In this document: one piece after another, positions 58,214 to 64,000 of the stretch
Layout: each line of letters begins with the position of its first letter
How positions within the stretch are numbered: position 1 is the stretch's first letter
From: Paenibacillus antri
GTDB lineage: Bacteria; Bacillota; Bacilli; Paenibacillales; YIM-B00363
NCBI RefSeq assembly: GCF_005765165.1
Contig: NZ_VCIW01000001.1
Location: forward strand, 248,001-312,000
Direction: 5' to 3'
Length of the DNA: 64,000 nt
Translations under genes and position numbers: made by a program
Notes under the pieces: generated by a model
The model's input: the letters and a program-made list of their open reading frames with translations, nothing else
The model's database searches: none
What the model was told of the DNA's origin: nothing

Positions 58214-58978
58214 ATGCTGAAACAACGTCTCGTCGATCGTCTCAAGGTTCGCGTCTACGCGAACCGCAAGGAGCTCGGAACGGCCGCCGGCCTCGCCGTC
58301 GCGGAACGAATGCGGGACCTGCTCGCCAAGCAGCCCGGCATCCGCATGATTTTCGCCGCGGCGCCGTCTCAGAACGAATTCCTCGAGACGCTCGTCGCGC
58401 AGGACGGCATCGATTGGTCCCGCGTCACCGCCTTCCATATGGACGACTACATCGGCCTCGCCCCGGACGCGCCGCAGCGCTTCAGCCGCTTCCTGCAGGA
58501 TCGGCTGTTCGATCTCGTCCGCCCTGGCGTCGTCCATTTGATCGACGTCTCCTCCGAGATCGACGCCGAATGCGAACGATACGGCCGGCTGCTGTCGGAG
58601 GCGCCGATCGACATCGTCTGCCTCGGCATCGGCGAGAACGGCCATATCGCCTTCAACGATCCGCCGGTCGCGGACTTCGACGATCCGCTCCTGATCAAGC
58701 CCGTCGAGCTCGACGACGCGTGCCGGACGCAGCAGGTGAACGACGGCTGCTTCGAGTCGTTCGACGCGGTGCCGACGCACGCGCTGACGCTCACGATTCC
58801 GCTCATGATGTCCGGCGCCCATCTGTTCTGCATGGTGCCCGGTCCGACGAAGCGGAACGCCGTGACCGAGACGTTGAACGGGCCGATCTCCACCGCCTGT
58901 CCGGCCACCGCGCTTCGCCGCCACCCCGATTGCACGCTGTTCGTCGACGCGGATTCGTACGCGGGAGCCGAAGCGTGA
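58214..58978 (+). CDS. nagB: Glucosamine-6-phosphate deaminase
   Basis: 254 residues. It shows the NagB core: FHMDDYIGL, the GIGENGHIAFNDPP active-site loop and LTIPLMMSGAHLFCMVPGP. It converts glucosamine-6-phosphate to fructose-6-phosphate and ammonia in amino sugar catabolism. The ATG at 58214 has an AAAGGGCG site. Upstream a TATAAT at about 58176 marks a probable promoter with a weak -35. Overlaps nagA by 4 bp (GTGA). Some members of this group act on related sugar phosphates, so the exact substrate is inferred from the nagA neighbour. Confidence 0.92.
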   Translation: MLKQRLVDRLKVRVYANRKELGTAAGLAVAERMRDLLAKQPGIRMIFAAAPSQNEFLETLVAQDGIDWSRVTAFHMDDYIGLAPDAPQRFSRFLQDRLFDLVRPGVVHLIDVSSEIDAECERYGRLLSEAPIDIVCLGIGENGHIAFNDPPVADFDDPLLIKPVELDDACRTQQVNDGCFESFDAVPTHALTLTIPLMMSGAHLFCMVPGPTKRNAVTETLNGPISTACPATALRRHPDCTLFVDADSYAGAEA

Positions 58979-60156
58979 GCCGCGCCGTCGTCGAAGGCCG
59001 CCTGCTCGGGAGCGGCGCGGCGGCTCGCGTCGTCGTCGACGGCGGCCGCGTCGCGTCGGTCGAATCGATCGACGACGCCGAGGGGCTGCCTTGGATCGCG
59101 CCCGGACTCGTCGATCTGCAGGTGAACGGCTACGCCGGCATCGACTTCAACACGACGCCGCTCGCGACGGACGACGTGAAGAAAGCCGTGCGGCTTCTGC
59201 TGTCGCAAGGCGTCACGACGGTGTTCCCGACCGTCATTACGAACGGAGACGAAGCGATCGAGGCTTCGATGCGTTCGATCGCCGCGGCGTGCCGGGAGGA
59301 CGCCCTGACCGGCTCTTGCGTCGGCGGCATCCACCTCGAAGGCCCGTTCCTGTCGCCGGTCGACGGCTCGCGCGGCGCGCATGAGGCGGCGTACGTCCGC
59401 GCGCCCGACTGGGACGCGTACCTCCGGTGGCAGGAAGCGGCCGAAGGGCGCATTCGCATCTTGACGATGTCGCCGGAATGGGACGGCGCGGCCGATTTCA
59501 TCTCGCGCGTCGCCCGGACGGGGACGATCGTGTCGATCGGCCATACGGCGGCGACGCCGGAGCAAATTCGCGAGGCGGTCCAAGCCGGGGCGCGCATGAG
59601 CACGCACCTCGGCAACGCCGCGCAGCTGATGCTGCCGCGGCACCCGAACTATATTTGGGAGCAGCTCGCCGCCGACGAATTGACCGCTTGCGTCATTCCC
59701 GACGGCTTCCACCTACCGGATTCGGTGCTCAAGGTGTTCCTCCGCGCGAAGGCGGGCCGCATCGCGCTCGTCAGCGACGCGGTGTACTTGAGCGGCCTCG
59801 CGCCGGGCGCGTATCGGACCCATATCGGGGGCGACGTCGTGCTGACGCCGGAAGGCCGACTCCATCTGGCGTCGAACCCGAAGCTGCTCGCCGGCTCGGC
59901 GCAGATGCTCGTCGAGGGCGTCGGCCGCCTCGCGGAGCGCGGCTTGTGTACGTTGGACGAGGCGTGGGCGCTGGCGTCCGCCGCGCCGGCCGAAGCTAGC
60001 GGCCTTGAAGGCGGCGTCGGGACGCTCTCGCCCGGGAGCCCGGCCGATCTCGTCTTGTTCCGCCTCGACGGCGCGCGCGTGCGAATCGAAGAAGTGTATA
60101 AGAACGGAACGAGCCGATTCCGTCAGAACGGAATCGGCTCGAGCGGATCGGCCTGA
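58975..60156 (+). CDS. nagA: N-acetylglucosamine-6-phosphate deacetylase-like amidohydrolase
   Basis: 393 residues from the GTG in GTGA; a much longer upstream frame over nagB is a shadow. NagA features: IAPGLVDLQVNGYAG, GIHLEGPFLSP (metal Glu), SIGHTAATPEQI (His), STHLGNAAQLM (His) and the catalytic Asp in LVSDAV. The first metal motif, His-X-His in many amidohydrolases, is Gln-Val-Asn here, as in single-metal members. It deacetylates GlcNAc-6-P for NagB. The last 34 bases overlap the convergent ROK gene in a shared inverted repeat. Confidence 0.9.
   Translation: MSRAVVEGRLLGSGAAARVVVDGGRVASVESIDDAEGLPWIAPGLVDLQVNGYAGIDFNTTPLATDDVKKAVRLLLSQGVTTVFPTVITNGDEAIEASMRSIAAACREDALTGSCVGGIHLEGPFLSPVDGSRGAHEAAYVRAPDWDAYLRWQEAAEGRIRILTMSPEWDGAADFISRVARTGTIVSIGHTAATPEQIREAVQAGARMSTHLGNAAQLMLPRHPNYIWEQLAADELTACVIPDGFHLPDSVLKVFLRAKAGRIALVSDAVYLSGLAPGAYRTHIGGDVVLTPEGRLHLASNPKLLAGSAQMLVEGVGRLAERGLCTLDEAWALASAAPAEASGLEGGVGTLSPGSPADLVLFRLDGARVRIEEVYKNGTSRFRQNGIGSSGSA
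60110..60141. terminator. Bidirectional stem in the nagA/ROK overlap
   Basis: A perfect 14-bp inverted repeat (CGAGCCGATTCCGT, loop CAGA, complement) spans the overlapping 3' ends of nagA and the ROK gene. It lacks a clear U-run on either strand, so termination would be weak or factor-assisted. Confidence 0.5.
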
Positions 60157-61319
60157 TGCTCCCAGGCTCGCACGACGCCCGCGGCGGCCCCGACGGCCGT
60201 CGCGAGCGGGTGGAGCGAGGAGCGGACGAGCTCCGCTTGCGCGGATGCGGGGGAGAGCGATCTTCCCCGCATTTCTTGTCGGATGATCGGGAACAGCGTA
60301 TCCGAGGCGAGCATGAGCGGTCCGTCGCACACGACGTACCGCGGGTTGAGCAAGTTGACGAGCGGCGCCAGCGCGACGCCGATCGCGCGGCCGACGCGCG
60401 TCAGCTCCCGGAGGACGGCCTCGTCGCCTTGCCTGGCCCGTTCCGCGAGCGACGCCGCGTCCAGGCGTTCGGGCGGCTCGCCCGTCGCCGCCGCCACCCG
60501 GGCGAATAGGGCCGGCAGCCCCGCCACCGCCTCGAGGCAGCCCGCGTTGCCGCAAGCGCAGCGGGGACCGTCCGGCTCCACGACCGTATGCCCGAGTTCC
60601 CCCGCGAGTCCCCCTTCGCCCCGCACGATGTCGCCCCCGATCGCGATGCCGCAGCCGACGCCCGCGCCGAACGAGCAGTACGCGAAATGATTCGTCCCGC
60701 GCCCCGCCCCGAACCACAGCTCGCCCTGCGCCGCCAGCTTGACGCTGTTATCGACCAGAATGCGGCCGAGCGGCAGCGCGTCCGCGAGCATCGCCCGCAG
60801 CGGCACGTCGCGCCAGCCGAGATGCGTCGACAACGCGACGCGGCCGGACGCCGGATCCACCAGCGCGGGCACGCCGAGCCCGACGCCGACGAGCGGGCGG
60901 TTCGGCTCGGCCGCTTGCGCCGCCGCGGCGTGCGCCGCGACCGCCGCGACCGTCGCCTCCGGCGTCGTCTCGGAGAGCGGCAGCTCCTCCCGCTCGAGCG
61001 GCGTCCCGCACAGGTCCGTCGTCACGGCGAGAATCGAGCGGGACAGCAGCTGGAAGCCGAGCGCCTTCCGGTTCGCCGGCTCGAACGCGACGCCGAGCGC
61101 CTTCCGTCCGGCGCCTCCGCTCACCGTCAGCCCCGTCATGCGGACGTAGCCCGCCGACGCCAGCTCTTCGACGATCGCGTTCACCGTATTTTTCGTAAGG
61201 CCGAGCGCCGCCGACAGCTCCGTCCGCGTCGTCGTCCCTCGCCGCTTGAGCGCTTCGTAGATCAGCTTGCGGTTGATGTCCTTCGAGAGCGTCGGCCCTC
61301 TTCCGCGCGTTCCCGCCAT
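60123..61319 (-). CDS. ROK-family transcriptional regulator (NagC/XylR type)
   Basis: 398 residues. N-terminal winged helix (RKLIYEALKRRGTTTRTELSAALGLTKNTV, split by the recognition helix) then a ROK kinase-fold domain: GVGLGVPALVDP, LVDNSVKLAAQGELWFGAG, GAGVGCGIAIGG, ELGHTVVEPDG and the zinc motif CACGNAGCLEA. Likely represses nagB-nagA and binds GlcNAc-6-P or a related effector, by position and family. Its 3' end overlaps nagA. Confidence 0.9.
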   Translation of the reverse strand: MAGTRGRGPTLSKDINRKLIYEALKRRGTTTRTELSAALGLTKNTVNAIVEELASAGYVRMTGLTVSGGAGRKALGVAFEPANRKALGFQLLSRSILAVTTDLCGTPLEREELPLSETTPEATVAAVAAHAAAAQAAEPNRPLVGVGLGVPALVDPASGRVALSTHLGWRDVPLRAMLADALPLGRILVDNSVKLAAQGELWFGAGRGTNHFAYCSFGAGVGCGIAIGGDIVRGEGGLAGELGHTVVEPDGPRCACGNAGCLEAVAGLPALFARVAAATGEPPERLDAASLAERARQGDEAVLRELTRVGRAIGVALAPLVNLLNPRYVVCDGPLMLASDTLFPIIRQEMRGRSLSPASAQAELVRSSLHPLATAVGAAAGVVRAWEHQADPLEPIPF

Positions 61320-61359
61320 GCCGCGACTCTCCCCTTTTCCTTATGTTTACTCATCGTAA

Positions 61360-61402
61360 CAAAAAAACGCCGCCCGCGCGACGGTTCGCGCATGCGGCGC
61401 AG
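61360..61402 (-). terminator. Terminator after the CotS/glycosyltransferase operon
   Basis: Minus-strand stem CGCCGC..GCGCG, loop, CGCGC..GGCGGCG followed by TTTTTTTG, right after the stop at 61404. Confidence 0.85.
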
Positions 61403-61403
61403 G

Positions 61404-62447
61404 TTAGCGGACCCACGCGTCCAACCCCGCAAGGAACGATTCCAAGACGCGCTCCTTGCTCGACTCCGTCAGGATCATCTCATGGAGCCGCTGAAGATGC
61501 TTCTCTTCGGTCCAGCTTGGCTCCCGGCCCTCGTAATATTTGGACACTTGGCCGTATACCAGATGCGGGAACGTCAGCTCGGCGACCAATGCCGCATACT
61601 GGTCCTTCGTCAGCGGATGCGCCTCGTGGTACGCCTTCATCATCGTCAGCATCGTGTCCAAGTCCCAGGCGAGGTCCCGCTTCATGACCTTGTTCAAGAT
61701 TTTCCGCAGATCCCGGATCGGCACGTCGACCGTCAGCGAATCCATGTCGAACACGTAGAAGCGTCCATCGTCTCCGATGGCCGTGTTGCCCGCGGCGAAG
61801 TCCTGATGGCACAACGTCTTCGTCTCGTGCGTCAATCGAACCCAGTCGCCGTAGCCGGTTCGCCGCAACCGCTCCAACGCGTCTTCGCCTTGCGCGACGA
61901 ACGCGTCGGCGCGCCCTAGGAACAGTCGGTCGAAGCCGTTCGGGTTCGGCTTGCCCGCGGCAGCGCTCTTCCACGCCGCAAGCTGCTCGACGCGCCGACG
62001 CATCGTCGTTTCGCGGTCGGTCAGCAAATACGACGGATAGAAGCCCGTCGGCGATTCGAAGCCCTGAGAAGCGACGTGGAACGTCGCCAAGCCGCGTAGC
62101 AGCGTTCTTAACTCGGCCTCGATCTTATACTCCGGCGGACGGCCGCGGACGGCGTCGAACAGCACGTAGTTTTGTCCGTCTTCCCGCGCCCAGCCGCCGC
62201 CGTCCGACGTCCGGTGCACCCGCGGCGTCCCGAGCCCTCTTCCGCGCATATAGTCGATCGCCGCGATCATAAAGCGGATCGCTTCGGTCCCGAACGGGAC
62301 CTTCTTCAAAATCAACCCGCCCGCGTCCTCGGCGTCGACATACCATACCGCCTTCTTCCCTTTGTCGGACAGCAGGCGGACGCTCCGCACGGCGTACGGG
62401 TACCGCGACAGCGCCCGGACCGCGGCGGATTCCTCATAAGGGTCCAT
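61404..62447 (-). CDS. CotS-family spore coat protein (kinase fold)
   Basis: 347 residues; the ATG at 62447 is chosen over 62453 because AAGGGTGGG is at proper distance. The fold is the aminoglycoside phosphotransferase-like CotS family: LILKKVPFG (Lys), LCHQDFAAGNTAI (catalytic loop His-Gln-Asp) and FYVFDMDSLTVDVPIRDL (metal Asp). C-terminal helices carry HLVYGQVSKYYEGRE. CotS proteins are assembled into the Bacillus spore coat, usually with a glycosyltransferase (CotSA). Highly similar to the partial gene at 63650-64000. Confidence 0.9.
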   Translation of the reverse strand: MDPYEESAAVRALSRYPYAVRSVRLLSDKGKKAVWYVDAEDAGGLILKKVPFGTEAIRFMIAAIDYMRGRGLGTPRVHRTSDGGGWAREDGQNYVLFDAVRGRPPEYKIEAELRTLLRGLATFHVASQGFESPTGFYPSYLLTDRETTMRRRVEQLAAWKSAAAGKPNPNGFDRLFLGRADAFVAQGEDALERLRRTGYGDWVRLTHETKTLCHQDFAAGNTAIGDDGRFYVFDMDSLTVDVPIRDLRKILNKVMKRDLAWDLDTMLTMMKAYHEAHPLTKDQYAALVAELTFPHLVYGQVSKYYEGREPSWTEEKHLQRLHEMILTESSKERVLESFLAGLDAWVR

Positions 62448-62462
62448 GCTCATCCCACCCTT

Positions 62463-63644
62463 CTACTCTATTTTCTTGCGGTTCACGGCGGCCATGTACA
62501 GCAGCTCGAGGCGGCGCGCCGCGTGCTCGAATCCATGATTTCTTTCGACGAACGCGCGGCCCGCCCGCGCCATCCGTTCCGCTTCCTCCGGATCGCCGAA
62601 CAAGCGGAGAATCGCGTCCGCGAACGCGTCCGGGTTGGCGTAGTCGTCGATGACCAACCCGTTGACGCCGTGCCGGACGATCTCGCTATTGCCGCCCCGG
62701 TTCGTCGTTACGATCGGCAGCCCCGCCGCCATCGCTTCGTAATGCACCCTCGCGAGCGGCTCCTGCCACTGCGAGCTGCACACGAAGACGTCGCCGGCGA
62801 GGAAGGCGTCGGGTACCCGGCTCGGCGGAAGGAAGCCCGTGAACACGATGCGGTCCCCGAACGCCTCCGCCGACCGGCGAAGCCGTTCGCCGAAATCGTC
62901 GAGCGTATCGTCGGAAAACCACTTGCTGCCGACGATGAGCAGCACCGCCTCCGGATCGCTCCGAAAGACGCGCTCCATCGCTTGGATCAGCACGTCCGGT
63001 CCCTTCACCGCGCTGAGCCGCCCGACATACAGGACGACCTTCTTCCCTTCGAGACCGTACTGCCTCCGAAGCTCGGTTCGAATCCGCTGTCCCTCCTCCG
63101 TCCATACCGGCGCGTACCGTTGAAGGTCGACGGCGGAATACACCGTCCGCAGCTTGCCCGCCGCGGCGGGGAACCGGGTAACGATCGTATCCCCGATATA
63201 ATCGCTGATGCTCATGATCCTGTCGATCGCGCGAACGGAAAGACGGCCCATTTCCTCGGAAATTTTCCCTTCTCGGAACATCTCGTTATGAAGGCTTACG
63301 ACGAAACGGCTTTCCGGCATCGCCGATTTATAGATCAATACATGGGCCGGACGGTTGAACACATGCACGACATCGTAAATCAATCCGGCCTTGCGGGCCT
63401 CTTCCAGCTTAACGGCCACGTTATACACGTACCGATCCTTCGGTACGCGCTCGAACGCGACCCTTCCCGCGACCTCGCGATCCGGCAATTCCGGATCGGC
63501 GACGCAATAGACGGTTACCCGATGCCGCTTCGCCAAATGCGGAAGCGCCCCTCCGATCAAAATTTGGATCGCGCCGCCGCGGATCGGCGGAACGGGCAGC
63601 CGCTCCGTACAAATCATTGCGATATGGAGCGATCTTCGCGCCAT
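62463..63644 (-). CDS. Glycosyltransferase family 4 protein, CotSA-like
   Basis: 393 residues; ATG at 63644 with GAGGTGAGG. GT-B features: ERLPVPPIRGGAIQILIGGA, DVVHVFNRPAHVLIY, YVGRLSAVKGPDVLIQAM, FTGFLPPSRVPD, and EPLARVHYEAMAAGLPIVTT. By position between two cotS-type genes it is probably a CotSA counterpart that glycosylates spore coat or exosporium components. Operon with both. Confidence 0.9.
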   Translation of the reverse strand: MARRSLHIAMICTERLPVPPIRGGAIQILIGGALPHLAKRHRVTVYCVADPELPDREVAGRVAFERVPKDRYVYNVAVKLEEARKAGLIYDVVHVFNRPAHVLIYKSAMPESRFVVSLHNEMFREGKISEEMGRLSVRAIDRIMSISDYIGDTIVTRFPAAAGKLRTVYSAVDLQRYAPVWTEEGQRIRTELRRQYGLEGKKVVLYVGRLSAVKGPDVLIQAMERVFRSDPEAVLLIVGSKWFSDDTLDDFGERLRRSAEAFGDRIVFTGFLPPSRVPDAFLAGDVFVCSSQWQEPLARVHYEAMAAGLPIVTTNRGGNSEIVRHGVNGLVIDDYANPDAFADAILRLFGDPEEAERMARAGRAFVERNHGFEHAARRLELLYMAAVNRKKIE

Positions 63645-63649
63645 GCGCC

Positions 63650-64000
63650 TCACCTCTTTCTTCCATGCGCGATCACCTCGTCGATCCGGCCGAGGAACGC
63701 CTGAAGCACCTTCCCCTTGCTCCGCTCCGTGGCGATCATGTCCCGAAGCTTCTCCAGGTGCTTCTCCTCCGTCCACCCCGATTTCTCGCGCCTCTTGTAA
63801 TATTTAGACGCCTGTCCATACACCAGATGAGGGAACGACATCTCCGCGACCAGCGCGCGGTATTGCTTCGCCGTCAGCGGGTTTACCTCCTGATACGCCT
63901 TCAGCATCGCCACCATCCGCTCGAGATCCCAGACTCCCTTCTTCATGACCTTGTTCAAGATTTTCCGAATGTCGCGAATCGGCGCGTCCACCGTCAGCGC
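63650..64000 (-). CDS. CotS-family spore coat protein (3' part only)
   Basis: About 116 C-terminal residues; the frame is open at the window edge, so the kinase-like N-terminal part lies outside. It aligns with the last third of the cotS-type gene at 61404-62447: PIRDIRKILNKVMKKG, NPLTAKQYRALVAEMSFPHL, VYGQASKYYKRREKSG and TEEKHLEKLRDMI. A duplicated pair flanking the glycosyltransferase gene is thus present. Ends 5 bp before the glycosyltransferase start. Confidence 0.9.
   Translation of the reverse strand, partial: ALTVDAPIRDIRKILNKVMKKGVWDLERMVAMLKAYQEVNPLTAKQYRALVAEMSFPHLVYGQASKYYKRREKSGWTEEKHLEKLRDMIATERSKGKVLQAFLGRIDEVIAHGRKR

Noticed and set aside
58207-59000. Long N-terminal extension of NagA over nagB
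   Set aside because: The extension is Arg-rich shadow sequence antiparallel in quality to nagB; the GTG in the GTGA overlap gives a normal-length NagA.

Overview
The window is a high-GC, endospore-former-type Firmicutes chromosome segment, most likely from the Paenibacillaceae (Paenibacillus/Cohnella-like). The evidence is strong AGGAGG-type ribosome binding sites with many GTG and TTG starts, YqhG and YqzE orthologues in a partly Bacillus-like order, CotS-type spore coat kinase-fold proteins next to a glycosyltransferase, a copper-amine-oxidase-like stalk domain protein, a MocR regulator and NagB/NagA with a ROK regulator. The genus is inferred, not proven.

Layout. 1-16.5 kb is housekeeping and accessory chromosome: SNF2 helicase/YqhG, YqzE, a 106-bp tandem repeat block, CbiZ, xanthine phosphoribosyltransferase, a lipoprotein, a YkvI-type transporter, an SDR dehydrogenase, a glycosyltransferase, a GGDEF cyclase, acetyltransferases, a MocR regulator lacking the PLP lysine, and an AIM24 pair. 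16.5-24.1 kb holds a membrane sensor with a catalytically degenerate class III cyclase domain, a large coiled-coil/stalk-domain protein, and a divergent DUF4280 (PAAR-like tip) plus MORN-repeat membrane protein pair.

27.2-50.5 kb, all on the minus strand, is a near-complete extracellular contractile injection system (eCIS; Afp/PVC-like). In transcription order: DUF4157 protein, AAA ATPase, DUF4255 cap, sheath, tube 1, two small assembly-chaperone-like proteins, tube 2, a 1199-residue basic repeat-rich protein (candidate tape measure or cargo), LysM tube-initiator, hub (gpD-like), spike (gpV-like), gp25, two baseplate J-like proteins, a gpI-like protein fused to an N-terminal beta-rich region, and a fibre/adaptor-like protein. 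No capsid, portal, terminase, integrase or lysis genes are present, and no T6SS membrane-complex genes. The only PAAR-like tip gene is the DUF4280 gene at 22.1 kb.

Immediately upstream of the eCIS and on the same strand is a partner-switching module (50.5-55.7 kb): GAF-SpoIIE phosphatase, STAS antagonist, HATPase anti-sigma kinase, and an ATP/ADP-translocase-like/HEAT/cyclic-nucleotide-binding fusion. No transcription terminator is obvious between it and the eCIS genes, so it is the best candidate for control of the injection system. 55.8-64 kb returns to chromosome: a helical hypothetical protein, DUF2294, Nudix hydrolase, nagB-nagA with a convergent ROK regulator, and a CotS-glycosyltransferase-CotS spore coat block running off the window end.

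Two features lie outside ordinary gene calls. One is a dispersed family of inverted GGGAAAACCTCCC elements at four intergenic sites (12.4, 25.6, 39.4, 43.2 kb). The other is a decayed histidine kinase fragment at 26.9-27.1 kb. The eCIS cap gene appears to start at an ATC codon behind an excellent Shine-Dalgarno.
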